A model generated the notes under the pieces. The model made no database searches. It was not told the origin of the DNA and saw only the letters and a list, made by a program, of their open reading frames with translations. Below, piece by piece: positions 1 to 9,017 of a DNA stretch of 64,000 bases (the stretch's first letter is position 1; each line of letters begins with the position of its first letter). This stretch comes from Methylotenera mobilis 13 (lineage in GTDB: Bacteria; Pseudomonadota; Gammaproteobacteria; Burkholderiales; Methylophilaceae): positions 2,619,093 through 2,683,092 of the forward strand of contig NZ_KB913035.1 in the NCBI RefSeq assembly GCF_000384255.1, read 5' to 3'. A program made the translations under genes and the position numbers.

Positions 1-58
1 ATATTTACCTCTAAAGTGTTGCTGATGCATTTACCGTGCTGGGTTAATCATAACGCTA

Positions 59-1297
59 TTAGAATAACCACCAACCAAGCCAGATAGCCGACACCTGCAA
101 CACCAAGCCAAGTGTCACCTGTTGGAAAAAAACTTTTCCACCGGTGACTGCGGCTGTAATTACTTTAGAGATGGCGTTCGCTGAAAATGCTACTAATATT
201 GGCACGGTAGCATTTGCGGCCGTAATTTTATTACTTGCCGCTAAAGAAGCCGCTGAAATAGTAGAAGCATGCACATCGGCTAAACCTGCTACAGCAGATG
301 CCACAACTAAGCCAGCCTGACCAAACCATGCCTTAAGCGCTGCTGACGCAATCAGCACAACAGCGATGACTAACGCCAGTGTCAGTGCAGTTTTAACACT
401 AAAAGACCGACTAGGCTTACTCAACTCTTGGCTTTGATGATTAAATGAATTTAAAGTAATCACAAGGCCATATAGCGCGATAGTCAGCCCTCCAAATAAT
501 AAAGGCACTTTTAATGCGTGCAAAGTAGGTGGGTGGATAGCCGCCAACAGCATCACTAACTGAAGCACTGTGGACAGACTTGACAGCGTAGCTCCTGCAA
601 CTGCCGTACCTATTAGATCTGGCGTTTTTCGGACGCGAGCTCCCATCGCGCCTATCGTCGCAATACTGGAAATAAAGCCTGATACCAAGCCTACTAGAGG
701 CAAACCCGTACGGCTACCTAATAAACGCAACGCTAAATGACCCAGCGCGCCAATAAACATCACTAATATTACAATTAACCACAAGTTACGAGGATTAATC
801 GCATCAAAAGGGCCTACTAAAGCATTAGGCACTAATGGTAAAACAATCAAAGTTGCAGCAGCTAGAATCAAGAAATCTATCATCTCATCTTTAGTGACCA
901 CCCCTCGAACAAAGCCGTGTATGGGCTCTTTTGCAGCAAGCAATATCGCAGCGGCAACAGCCAAACTAGCCGCCATCGATGCCGTAGTCATGGCTAGCCC
1001 GCCCAAAATAACAGTAAACACTAGGCTAATCTCTGTGGTTAATCCAGGATCTTCATCTCTTCTAGTAAAATAGGCTGTTGCTACAAAAACAGTGACGCAG
1101 ATAATTGAAACGACAAGCAACCAAAAATTGACTGAAGTGCTCACTGCGCCAAGTAAAGAAGCTATCGTAAAAGTGCGCACCCCTGCAATTGTTCTATCAC
1201 CCCCATCCGCCTTGCTACGCTCACGCTCGGCCCCAATTAGCAACCCGATGCCTAAGGCAACTGCTAAATTTAACCAGTGCGCATTATCAATTAACAT
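59..1297 (-). CDS. MgtC/SapB-family DUF4010 integral membrane protein
   Basis: Multi-pass inner-membrane protein of about 412 residues. The N-terminal part has the MgtC-like stretch with GIGLLIGAERER and a following G-x-R-T-F segment. The remainder is a run of hydrophobic helices resembling the DUF4010 domain. The substrate is unknown; family members are loosely linked to magnesium or low-pH adaptation, but I see nothing that fixes a transported ion. I chose the ATG at 1297 because GGAAGAG lies just upstream; an in-frame TTG at 1309 would add four residues. The gene ends 58 bases from the window edge and is convergent with nothing visible. It is followed upstream by radC on the same strand. 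Confidence 0.75.
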   Translation of the reverse strand: MLIDNAHWLNLAVALGIGLLIGAERERSKADGGDRTIAGVRTFTIASLLGAVSTSVNFWLLVVSIICVTVFVATAYFTRRDEDPGLTTEISLVFTVILGGLAMTTASMAASLAVAAAILLAAKEPIHGFVRGVVTKDEMIDFLILAAATLIVLPLVPNALVGPFDAINPRNLWLIVILVMFIGALGHLALRLLGSRTGLPLVGLVSGFISSIATIGAMGARVRKTPDLIGTAVAGATLSSLSTVLQLVMLLAAIHPPTLHALKVPLLFGGLTIALYGLVITLNSFNHQSQELSKPSRSFSVKTALTLALVIAVVLIASAALKAWFGQAGLVVASAVAGLADVHASTISAASLAASNKITAANATVPILVAFSANAISKVITAAVTGGKVFFQQVTLGLVLQVSAIWLGWWLF

Positions 1298-1331
1298 ACA
1301 CTCTTCCAATCATTAATCTTTAGCATTTTAA

Positions 1332-2006
1332 TTACAACAAACCACGCTCAGCAAACGAAAGAGTTTGATTGCCTGCCACAATAAAATGATCTAATACACG
1401 CACATCTATCAGTGCCAAAGCTTGTTTCAATTGTTGCGTGATTAGCTCATCTGCTGCGCTCTGTTGTGCAACTCCAGAAGGATGGTTGTGTGCAAAAATA
1501 ACACTCGCAGCATTATGATGAATCGCTCGCTTCACCACTTCTCGAGGATAAACACTCGTTTGGGTAAGCGTGCCATTAAATAGCTCCTCAGCAGCATGTA
1601 AACGATTTTGTGCATCTAAAAACAACACCATAAAAACTTCTCGTGTAAGCGCTCCCAGCTTAAGCACTAAATAGTTGCGTACCTGTTGTGGCGACTGAAA
1701 CACATCTCTCGCTTGTAACTGCTCATTTAAAGCTCGACGACTCATTTCAAAAATTGCTTGCAGCTGCACATATTTACTAGTGCCAATACCATGCACCTGA
1801 CTGAGTTCACGCTCAGTTGCTGCAAAAATACCATTAAGACTACCAAACTGACTGAGTAAGTCGCGCGCCAAATCTACTGCGCTTTTACCGACCACACCGA
1901 CGCGTAAAAAAATTGCCAATAACTCAGCATCAGATAAAGCATCAGCACCCATCTCTATTAGCTTTTCTCTAGGTCGCTCACTAGCAGGCCAGTCTGTAAT
2001 TGCCAC
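1332..2006 (-). CDS. radC: RadC family JAB/MPN-domain protein
   Basis: A 224-residue protein of full family length. An N-terminal helix-hairpin-helix-like region contains HGIGTSKY at residues 72-79. The C-terminal JAB1/MPN metalloprotease-like fold carries the metal motif HNHPSG at 173-178 followed by Asp186. RadC is historically called a DNA repair protein, but its biochemical role is unsettled. In many Betaproteobacteria it lies next to and divergent from coaBC-dut, as here, except that an extra gene (2093-2857) sits between them. Confidence 0.93.
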   Translation of the reverse strand: MAITDWPASERPREKLIEMGADALSDAELLAIFLRVGVVGKSAVDLARDLLSQFGSLNGIFAATERELSQVHGIGTSKYVQLQAIFEMSRRALNEQLQARDVFQSPQQVRNYLVLKLGALTREVFMVLFLDAQNRLHAAEELFNGTLTQTSVYPREVVKRAIHHNAASVIFAHNHPSGVAQQSAADELITQQLKQALALIDVRVLDHFIVAGNQTLSFAERGLL

Positions 2007-2092
2007 TTAACACCTCTTATTGTTCACGGATTTTAACCGACTAAATTCATTACACTGATATGATCAACACTCGAAGCGACAACTGCTAGCCA

Positions 2093-2857
2093 CTAGCGCA
2101 ACCATCCTATTTCACGTGCAGTCATTGCACCAATCATTGTATGCCTTAAACCTTTAGGGATTTCAGCATCGTTATCATTGATAGGAATGCGGCCGCCCAT
2201 TAGCTCAGCAAAATTTTGTGGGTATAGCGGTATTTTATCTGGCTCAGCATACCCATGAGGATAAATAGGTAAAGTACTCTGCAAATCATACTTATCAGTG
2301 GCATTTAAAGTATGTAACAACTCATGTGCGGTGACTACCAAGTTCTTTTTTGCATAGGCGGAGCTACCAAACAAATTTACACGCCCGATTCGCCCTTTAT
2401 TAAGGGCTGTTGAATGTCCTAATACTCGGTTATTTTCAGGGTCGTGATAAAGTAAATACAATCGTATATCTGGCCGTACATTTACCTTTGGACTATGTTG
2501 CCATGCAAACAACCGAAATTTTAAGCTCCACAGCATAGTACTTAATATGCTGCCATTTTTAGGAGGCTCTGGTGGTAACTCATCGACAATATCACCTAGT
2601 TGCACTTCTATTGGTCGCCGTAAACCTAATTGGTATGACGTAGCTTCTTCTGCAAAGTACTCCGCCATCGGCTCAAAATCATCACGACTGAGGGTTCGCA
2701 AGTAAGCACTAACTTCATCGCTACCATCGGCATTGATTGGATAAACTGCAACGTAAAGATTATGCTTCCAAGCTAAATCAGCTTTATCCAACCAAACTTC
2801 TTGTATAACCGTTGCTAAAATTAGCAGCAGGATGATAATTCTGAATTTACGCCACAT
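2093..2857 (-). CDS. putative membrane-anchored or secreted metzincin-like metalloprotease, unknown function
   Basis: I do not recognise a named family. The 254-residue protein has one hydrophobic segment at residues 6-19, which could be a signal anchor. A zinc-protease motif HELLH occupies residues 178-182. It continues as HELLHTLNATD, matching HExxHxx(G/N)xxD of metzincin-type enzymes with Asp188 as third ligand. A methionine at 220 in AELMGG is suitably placed for a Met-turn. The rest has no repeats or second membrane segment. The domain would face the periplasm if the N-terminus is an anchor. It stands alone between radC and the divergent coaBC. Protease function is inferred from the motif only. 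Confidence 0.6.
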   Translation of the reverse strand: MWRKFRIIILLLILATVIQEVWLDKADLAWKHNLYVAVYPINADGSDEVSAYLRTLSRDDFEPMAEYFAEEATSYQLGLRRPIEVQLGDIVDELPPEPPKNGSILSTMLWSLKFRLFAWQHSPKVNVRPDIRLYLLYHDPENNRVLGHSTALNKGRIGRVNLFGSSAYAKKNLVVTAHELLHTLNATDKYDLQSTLPIYPHGYAEPDKIPLYPQNFAELMGGRIPINDNDAEIPKGLRHTMIGAMTAREIGWLR

Positions 2858-2988
2858 TGTGTATACGCCGCATGAATGTTATTGGTTTTATATGATATCT
2901 ACTATAAAACATTTTCTTTCGTTTCAATGATGCATAAAGAATATTTTATACAAAACAATGTTCGTATTAGAATGAAAGACTTACATCA

Positions 2989-4185
2989 ATGACAAGCATT
3001 ATGCAAAATAAAAAATCAATTGTATTAGGAGTCACTGGGGGAATCGCAGCCTACAAAGCAGCAGAACTCGTACGCCTATTCGTAAAAAATAATATTGATG
3101 TGCAAGTCGTCATGACGCAAGCTGCTTGCCAGTTTATTTCCACCGTCACGATGCAAGCCCTATCAGGTAAACCAGTATTCACAGACATGTGGGATGCATC
3201 AATCCCTAATGGTATGCCACACATCGAATTAAGCCGCGCTGCAGATGCCATCGTTATTGCACCAGCGAGCGCAGACTTCATTGCAAAACTCGTACATGGT
3301 CGTGCTGACGATTTACTTTCCACCCTATGCCTAGCGAGAGACTGTGACTTACTGGTCGCTCCGGCGATGAACAAACAAATGTGGGAGAACCCTGCTACCC
3401 AACGTAATATCGCACAACTAGTCAGCGATGGTATTCACATACTTGGGCCAGACAGCGGTGAACAGGCGTGCGGCGAAATTGGCTTAGGCCGCATGCTAGA
3501 GGCAGAAGACCTACACTATTTAATCAACGCGTATTTCCAACCTAAACGACTTAGAGGCAAAAAAATAATGATTACGGCAGGCGCCACATTAGAAATGATA
3601 GACCCTGTGCGCGCTATTACAAACTTAAGCTCAGGCAAAATGGGATACGCCATCGCCCAGGCCGCTTTTGAAATGGGTGCAGAAGTCACGCTCATCAGTG
3701 GCGCTACTGCACTTACGCCCCCAACTGGGGTACGCAACATTGCAGCAACATCAGCAGGTGCAATGTATCAAAGCGTAATGCAAAACATCGCAAACCAAGA
3801 CATATTTATTGGTGTCGCAGCAGTTGCAGATTACAGCCCAGCGAATTCACAATCACAAAAAATTAAAAAAAGTGAGCAATCACTGACGCTGGAGCTAAAG
3901 CTCAACAAAGATATACTAGCAGAAGTCGCCAGCTTACCTAGTCCGCCATTTTGTATAGGCTTTGCTGCCGAAACCGAAAATCTATTAGAGTTCGCGGAAG
4001 CAAAAAGACAAAAGAAAAAACTTCCATTAATCGTCGCCAACCTGACGAGCGATGCAATGGGCAGTGACAACAACAAAGTCATTCTACTAGACAACAATGG
4101 TAACTATCCACTTGAACCAGCCACCAAAATTGAAGTGGCCAGATCAATATTGAAGCATGTTGCTGACATGCTTCAAGTCAAATAA
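2989..4185 (+). CDS. coaBC: Bifunctional phosphopantothenoylcysteine decarboxylase/phosphopantothenate-cysteine ligase
   Basis: Catalyses two consecutive steps of coenzyme A synthesis: ligation of cysteine to 4'-phosphopantothenate, then FMN-dependent decarboxylation. The CoaC flavoprotein domain spans about residues 1-188, with GGIAAYK at 17-23, the catalytic His78, PAMN at 125-128 and the lid cysteine Cys161 in ACGE. The CoaB ligase domain follows, with TAGAT at 196-200 and NLSSGKMG at 212-219. Its length (398) is normal. A second in-frame ATG at 3001 is possible; neither has a strong ribosome binding site. In relatives dut usually follows directly; here a TonB receptor gene intervenes. Confidence 0.96.
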   Translation: MTSIMQNKKSIVLGVTGGIAAYKAAELVRLFVKNNIDVQVVMTQAACQFISTVTMQALSGKPVFTDMWDASIPNGMPHIELSRAADAIVIAPASADFIAKLVHGRADDLLSTLCLARDCDLLVAPAMNKQMWENPATQRNIAQLVSDGIHILGPDSGEQACGEIGLGRMLEAEDLHYLINAYFQPKRLRGKKIMITAGATLEMIDPVRAITNLSSGKMGYAIAQAAFEMGAEVTLISGATALTPPTGVRNIAATSAGAMYQSVMQNIANQDIFIGVAAVADYSPANSQSQKIKKSEQSLTLELKLNKDILAEVASLPSPPFCIGFAAETENLLEFAEAKRQKKKLPLIVANLTSDAMGSDNNKVILLDNNGNYPLEPATKIEVARSILKHVADMLQVK

Positions 4186-4209
4186 TCAAATATATCAATA
4201 TTGCCAAAT

Positions 4210-4245
4210 GATAGTGCTGTTTGATACAGGTCAAACAGCACTATC
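4210..4245. other. 15-bp perfect hairpin downstream of coaBC
   Basis: Perfect inverted repeat: arms 4210-4224 and 4231-4245 with a 6-base loop. It follows the coaBC stop codon by 24 bases. No thymine run follows on either strand, so it is not a textbook intrinsic terminator. It could protect the coaBC 3' end or act in the leader of the receptor gene at 4345. Confidence 0.6.
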
Positions 4246-4271
4246 AACATCAAAAAACTCATGAAAATCAT

Positions 4272-4304
4272 GATTCTATTATGCAAATTAGCGATTAGAA
4301 TCGC
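4272..4304. promoter_or_regulatory. nested inverted repeats upstream of the TonB receptor
   Basis: GATTCTA at 4272-4278 is mirrored by TAGAATC at 4296-4302. A compact repeat GCGATT-AG-AATCGC occupies 4291-4304. The receptor starts at 4345. These could be operator half-sites, but they do not match the Fur consensus well and no regulator is identified. Confidence 0.25.
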
Positions 4305-4344
4305 ACCCAATTACTTACTCTAGATTAATCAGTTAAGGTCTACC

Positions 4345-6495
4345 ATGCATCACACCACTCCGTTCCCAATCAAACTACTGTCAATAGCCATTATCAGCAC
4401 TTTTAGTATTAACCAACACGTGTACGCAGAAGAAATTGTCAGTGAAAAAATTATCACAGCACCAATCGTCGTGACTGCAACTCGTGTAGAACAAAATAGC
4501 TTCGACCTACCAGTGGCCATTGATGTCGTGGAAAGCAAAGACATCCAAAATGGCCAATTACAAATGACGCTTTCAGAAAGCTTAATTCGTGTACCAGGGA
4601 TTACAGCGCAAAACAGAAACAATCAAGCACAGGATCCGCAAATCTCTACACGCGGATTTGGTTCCCGCTCAAGTTTCGGCGTACGCGGCGTGCGTGTTTA
4701 TGTAGACGGCATTCCTTTGACCATGCCTGATGGCCAAGGTCAGCCTGGGGTAGTAGATTTATCGGCAATTAAAAGCATTGAAGTTATGCGAGGCCCTTTC
4801 TCAGCACTCTACGGAAACTCTTCAGGAGGTGTTATCCAAATGTTAACGAAAGATGCGCCAAAAACTAACGAAGTTGGTGGCACAGTGATGTTTGGTAGCT
4901 ACGGTACCAAAAGACAAATTCTTGAGACTACTGGCACTGCAGAGCAAATTGAATACATGCTCAATGTATCCAATTTTGAGACGGATGGTTACCGAGATCA
5001 CAACTCAGGCAAAAAACAACAAGCCACTGCAAAATTCAAAATCAATATTACTGATGATACAAAATTAACCACCTTAGTAAATTGGTTTGAGCAAGAGGCT
5101 CAGGATCCATTAGGACTCACACGAGAGGTTGCATTCTCCAAACCAGAGAGCGCTGGCGTAGGTGCGATTGACTCAAACACACGTGTTTATCGTAGTCATA
5201 CTCAAGTTGGCTTCAACCTAGAACATCGGATTAACACCAATAATGGCATCAGCCTGATGAGCTATGTTGGCACGAGGGAAAATGAGCAATATCTAGCTCT
5301 ACCATCACAAGCTCCCGTCAACGCAAATGGTAGAGCAAGTGAAATATCGCGCGATTTTTGGGGTGTAGATTTACGTTGGGATAACAATGGAGAAATACTC
5401 CATCGTCCATACAATATTAGTATGGGCTTTACCTACGGGAAAATGAATGATGACAGGACCGATACCAATGCCGACTTTGGTACAAAAAGAACCACCAATA
5501 TCCCTAATAACACTAACTTTGGACTAAATCGACGCGAACAAAACATTTCGTACAACTTTGACCAATACATTCAAGGCAAACTTTCACTCTCAAACAATTT
5601 AGATATTCATGCTGGTGCTAGACACACCAAGGTTAATCTTGAGGTTAAAGATGATTTTATTACAGGCACCAGTGCGAACGGTGATAATAGTGGTAAAGTT
5701 GAATATCAAAAAACCACACCTGTTATCGGTACAATTTGGAAAGTAAATCCACAATTAAACTTGTATGCTAACTTTGGTAAAGGTTTTGAAACACCAACTT
5801 TCATTGAATCAGCATTCGCAAGCTCTGCAGCCAATAGCACTCCAAATCTTGCACTCAGACCTAGTGAAAGCAAAAACTATGAACTAGGCGCAAAAGCATT
5901 CTTAAATGACAACACTCAAGCAAAGCTAACATTGTTTAAAGTAACAACTGATGATGAAATTGTTACCTTAGATAACATCTCAGGACGTGTAAGTTATACA
6001 AACGCTAATAAAACTAACCGTACAGGCATGGAGTTTTCAATAGACTCTCAACTAGATAATAATATTTCGCTGTATGCTGCATATACCTTACTTAATGCAA
6101 AATTTGATTCTGACTTTACTAATAACCTCGGCAGAACAATATTATCCGGCAATAGAATTCCTGGAACATACCGTTCACAGCTATATGGTGAAATCGCCTG
6201 GAAATATATACCTTTAGGTTTCAGTACAGCGTTAGAGGGCCGCCATAATAGTAAAGTTTATGTAGATGACATCAATAGCGACGTTGCACCGTCTTATACC
6301 ATTTTCAACGTAAGAGCAGGCTTTGAGCAACAACTAGGTCAATGGAGCATAAATGAATACTTACGTATTGAAAATATGTTTGATAAAGACTACATAGGCG
6401 GCGTCAGAATCAATGATGGTAATTCAAGATTTTTCGAACCAGGTACAGATCGTAACTACTTATTAGGTCTTAGCGCGAAATATAAATTCAACTAA
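4345..6495 (+). CDS. TonB-dependent outer-membrane receptor, YncD/PqqU-like
   Basis: A 716-residue gated beta-barrel. A signal peptide ends near residue 28 (VYA). A TonB-box-like stretch with VVTATR follows, then a plug of about 120 residues and a 22-strand barrel. The plug carries RGFGSRS, VYVDGIP, MPDGQGQ and RGPFSALYGN-SGGV; the barrel has GKGFETPT and a C-terminal N-F-D-K-x-Y-x-G block. From memory these blocks closely match E. coli YncD, identified as the PQQ receptor PqqU. In a methylotroph this would suit PQQ-dependent methanol dehydrogenase, but the ligand is inferred. The chain ends Phe-Asn rather than the usual terminal Phe. The gene sits alone between coaBC and dut, with its own terminator. 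Other TonB substrates, such as metal chelates, remain possible. Confidence 0.88.
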   Translation: MHHTTPFPIKLLSIAIISTFSINQHVYAEEIVSEKIITAPIVVTATRVEQNSFDLPVAIDVVESKDIQNGQLQMTLSESLIRVPGITAQNRNNQAQDPQISTRGFGSRSSFGVRGVRVYVDGIPLTMPDGQGQPGVVDLSAIKSIEVMRGPFSALYGNSSGGVIQMLTKDAPKTNEVGGTVMFGSYGTKRQILETTGTAEQIEYMLNVSNFETDGYRDHNSGKKQQATAKFKINITDDTKLTTLVNWFEQEAQDPLGLTREVAFSKPESAGVGAIDSNTRVYRSHTQVGFNLEHRINTNNGISLMSYVGTRENEQYLALPSQAPVNANGRASEISRDFWGVDLRWDNNGEILHRPYNISMGFTYGKMNDDRTDTNADFGTKRTTNIPNNTNFGLNRREQNISYNFDQYIQGKLSLSNNLDIHAGARHTKVNLEVKDDFITGTSANGDNSGKVEYQKTTPVIGTIWKVNPQLNLYANFGKGFETPTFIESAFASSAANSTPNLALRPSESKNYELGAKAFLNDNTQAKLTLFKVTTDDEIVTLDNISGRVSYTNANKTNRTGMEFSIDSQLDNNISLYAAYTLLNAKFDSDFTNNLGRTILSGNRIPGTYRSQLYGEIAWKYIPLGFSTALEGRHNSKVYVDDINSDVAPSYTIFNVRAGFEQQLGQWSINEYLRIENMFDKDYIGGVRINDGNSRFFEPGTDRNYLLGLSAKYKFN

Positions 6496-6526
6496 CATTA
6501 TTAATTAGAGCAACTAATCAAACGAT

Positions 6527-6556
6527 AGCCAGTAAATCAATTTACTGGCTTTTTTA
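6527..6556 (+). terminator. intrinsic terminator of the TonB receptor gene
   Basis: Perfect 10-bp stem (6527-6536 with 6541-6550), four-base loop TCAA, followed by a run of T to 6556. It lies 32 bases after the receptor stop codon and isolates it from dut. Confidence 0.9.
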
Positions 6557-6615
6557 TTACCCATAATTAGTGTTTAATAGGCACTTAATTAAATCCAATA
6601 AAAACATACACTATC

Positions 6616-7068
6616 ATGTCCATACTCATCGACCTAAAAATTATAGACGACCGCTTACGCAGTCAGTTTCCAACCTATGCCACACCTGGATCAGCAGGTT
6701 TAGACTTACGTGCCTGCATTGAGTCACCTATCACTTTACAGCCTGGTGAAACCACCCTCATTCCTACTGGCATGGCGATACATATCGACAACACATACTA
6801 TGCTGCACTTATTTTACCGCGATCCGGCCTAGGCCATAAGCACGGTATTGTGTTGGGAAACCTCGTTGGACTAATTGATTCAGACTATCAAGGGCAGCTG
6901 ATGGTATCCTGCTGGAATCGTGGCAACACCGCGTTTGAATTAAACCCGCTAGAAAGAATCGCGCAATTGGTGATTGTGCCAGTCATGCAGGCTGAGTTTC
7001 ATGTAGTCGATGATTTTGACAGCTCAGAACGTGGTGAAGGTGGCTTCGGTAGCACCGGAAAACACTAA
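6616..7068 (+). CDS. dut: Deoxyuridine 5'-triphosphate nucleotidohydrolase
   Basis: Hydrolyses dUTP to dUMP and pyrophosphate, keeping uracil out of DNA and feeding thymidylate synthesis. The 150-residue trimeric dUTPase shows the conserved motifs in order: GSAGLDLRA near residue 26, [10 protein letters not shown] near 76, [13 protein letters not shown] near 89, and the C-terminal P-loop-like [10 protein letters not shown] that closes over the substrate. The start ATG follows an AT-rich gap with little visible ribosome binding site. It normally forms a unit with coaBC; here they are separated by the receptor gene and its terminator, so dut needs its own promoter. Confidence 0.96.
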   Translation: MSILIDLKIIDDRLRSQFPTYATPGSAGLDLRACIESPITLQPGETTLIPTGMAIHIDNTYYAALILPRSGLGHKHGIVLGNLVGLIDSDYQGQLMVSCWNRGNTAFELNPLERIAQLVIVPVMQAEFHVVDDFDSSERGEGGFGSTGKH

Positions 7069-7113
7069 CAAAAAATAATATGTGAATTTACTGAAAAGAA
7101 ACACATATTTAGC

Positions 7114-7143
7114 TTGAAACAAACAAAGAATGTGTACTATAAT
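7114..7143 (+). promoter_or_regulatory. sigma70 promoter of rpmB-rpmG
   Basis: TTGAAA at 7114-7119 and TATAAT at 7138-7143 with an 18-base spacer. Transcription would start about 7150, some 30 bases before the rpmB start codon. Confidence 0.75.
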
Positions 7144-7181
7144 CACGCTCTTTCTCAAAAATAGAGTTCTTGGAGATAACC

Positions 7182-7418
7182 ATGGCACGTGTATGTCAGG
7201 TAACAGGCAAAAAGCCAATGGTGGGTAACAATGTTTCTCACGCACAAAACAAAACAAAACGTCGTTTTTTACCTAATTTGCAAAACCGCAAATTTTGGGT
7301 TGAGAGCGAAAATCGCTGGGTAAGCATGCGTATTACTAACGCTGCGCTACGCACTATCGACAAAAACGGTATTGATGCTGTTTTAGCTGATATGCGTGCT
7401 GCTGGCCAAAAGATTTAA
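7182..7418 (+). CDS. rpmB: 50S ribosomal protein L28 (bL28)
   Basis: Small basic 50S subunit protein, 78 residues, starting [11 protein letters not shown] place the start at the ATG at 7182, preceded by GGAGA with a five-base spacer; an in-frame TTG at 7170 overlaps that ribosome binding site and is unlikely to be used. Only one cysteine is present, so this is the zinc-free form. It pairs with rpmG downstream, the usual proteobacterial rpmB-rpmG operon, under the promoter at 7114-7143. Confidence 0.97.
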   Translation: MARVCQVTGKKPMVGNNVSHAQNKTKRRFLPNLQNRKFWVESENRWVSMRITNAALRTIDKNGIDAVLADMRAAGQKI

Positions 7419-7454
7419 GCTGCTAACTTAACTTAGCAAATAAAGGAAAGTAAA

Positions 7455-7610
7455 ATGCGCGAAAAAATCAAATTAGAGTCAAGTGCTGGTACAGGTCACT
7501 TCTATACCACTACAAAAAACAAACGTACAATGCCAGGCAAATTAGAAATTAAAAAATTTGATCCAGTCGTACGTAAGCACGTAATGTACAAAGAAACAAA
7601 ATTGAAATAA
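7455..7610 (+). CDS. rpmG: 50S ribosomal protein L33 (bL33)
   Basis: A 51-residue protein beginning [10 protein letters not shown] and ending KETKLK, in good agreement with proteobacterial L33. It binds 23S rRNA near the E site. There are no cysteines, so it is the zinc-independent paralogue type. AAAGGAAAG upstream of the ATG serves as ribosome binding site. It lies 36 bases after rpmB and ends at a bidirectional terminator. Confidence 0.96.
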   Translation: MREKIKLESSAGTGHFYTTTKNKRTMPGKLEIKKFDPVVRKHVMYKETKLK

Positions 7611-7627
7611 TTGCTTATTTCAGTAAT

Positions 7628-7656
7628 AAAAAAGCTCACTATATGTGAGCTTTTTT
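7628..7656. terminator. bidirectional intrinsic terminator between rpmG and the MscS gene
   Basis: 12-bp stem AAAAAAGCTCAC (7628-7639) with its complement at 7645-7656, loop TATAT. A-runs and T-runs flank both sides, so it can stop the convergent transcripts from rpmG (+) and the MscS channel gene (-). Confidence 0.9.
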
Positions 7657-7701
7657 ATTATCTATCCATTATTCACGCTATGAGTAATAATAAGTTAACC
7701 A

Positions 7702-9000
7702 CTAGCCATCCTTATTCTCATCCTTAACATCAGCTACTGCTGTACCTAATATGCGCACTTCTCTTTGCGGATATGGGATTGATATATTATTGGCCTTAAA
7801 CAATCTCCATATCGCCATAAACAGGTCTGATTGCAAGCTTGCAGTGCCCTCTTCTGCATCATGAATCCACACAGTCAATCTAACGTCAATACCGCTATCT
7901 GCGAAGCCCGTCACTATCGCAGTAGGCTCTGGGGTGACTAACACTCTAGGATGGTCGTCTGCGGCCTTCACAAGCAGTTTCAGCACCAAGTCTAGGTCAC
8001 TTTCATAAGCAACCTGCATCGTGACCAACACCCTTGTATTTCTATCCATACAAGAATGGTTAATCACAGGATTAATAATCAACGTTTCATTCGGAATAAT
8101 GACTTCAGTACCATCAAGCTTTTGCAATACCAAATAGCGTGTACGCAAATCTCGAATAATCCCATAATGAACATCAATCGTCACGATATCGCCAATGCTG
8201 ATTGATTTATCCATCAGCAAGATAAAACCACTGACGTAGTTACTCGCAATACGCTGTAAACCAAAACCCAAACCAACACCTATTGCACCGCCAAATACCG
8301 AAATGAGCGTCAAATCTAAGCCAACCGCAGAAAGTGCAATAAGCACTGCAATAAACAGCAGAAAAACCCTCAACACTTTCGACAACATCACGCGAGTATT
8401 AGCATTGAGTTGATCAACTTGCATGAGCTTGTTTTCAACAAAACGACTTAACCACATTGCAACAAAAATTGTCGTTAATATAGTGAGCAGGCCTTGCAAT
8501 ACTAACAGTAAATTAACCGAGTTCTTACCTATTGTAAATTTAACTGCCTCCAGTGTTTCTAACATTTCTGGCAGTACGCCACTTAAATGCAATGCAAGGA
8601 CCATCCAGATTAATGTGGCAAGGGTATTTTCAAGCGCTTTAAGTACCCCCCCTGGTGCAATGATATAGCGCATCGCATAAACAGCTAATCGAACTGCTGC
8701 CATCGCTAATAACAAATTACTAGCGAGATGAAGCATCGTCGTATGCTGCCAATGACCTAAAACCCACTTGGATATCAAAACAATAACAAGCATGGATAGC
8801 GGAAATAACAAACGGTTAAATGTACCTATGCCTATTTTCCAATGCTCTGGTGCATGGCGCATGACATATGCGCGTATTACCCCATTAATCATCCAGGCAA
8901 TTGCACACGCCATCACAATCACACTAATCTGCCAGCCGGCTACGGGTGTTCCAATATCAGCTAAAATTTCTTGCCAGATAATATCGATACGACTATTCAT
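7702..9000 (-). CDS. MscS-family mechanosensitive ion channel with extended N-terminal membrane region
   Basis: Inner-membrane channel protein of 432 residues, presumed to release solutes on hypo-osmotic shock. Five or so hydrophobic segments precede the MscS core. The pore helix region contains the glycine/alanine-rich GGAIGVGLGFGLQRIASNYVSG pattern (seen around residues 240-260; only short parts quoted: GVGLGFGLQ, SNYVSG). It is followed by the beta domain with SIGDIV and IPNE. This resembles the longer MscS/YbdG-like homologues rather than the 286-residue E. coli MscS. It is 17 bases downstream of mgtE and possibly co-transcribed. Confidence 0.88.
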   Translation of the reverse strand: MNSRIDIIWQEILADIGTPVAGWQISVIVMACAIAWMINGVIRAYVMRHAPEHWKIGIGTFNRLLFPLSMLVIVLISKWVLGHWQHTTMLHLASNLLLAMAAVRLAVYAMRYIIAPGGVLKALENTLATLIWMVLALHLSGVLPEMLETLEAVKFTIGKNSVNLLLVLQGLLTILTTIFVAMWLSRFVENKLMQVDQLNANTRVMLSKVLRVFLLFIAVLIALSAVGLDLTLISVFGGAIGVGLGFGLQRIASNYVSGFILLMDKSISIGDIVTIDVHYGIIRDLRTRYLVLQKLDGTEVIIPNETLIINPVINHSCMDRNTRVLVTMQVAYESDLDLVLKLLVKAADDHPRVLVTPEPTAIVTGFADSGIDVRLTVWIHDAEEGTASLQSDLFMAIWRLFKANNISIPYPQREVRILGTAVADVKDENKDG

Positions 9001-9017
9001 GTCTAAAAGCCTAGGAA

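Noticed and set aside
1-58. first 58 bases of the window
   Set aside because: Too short to judge; no signal seen.
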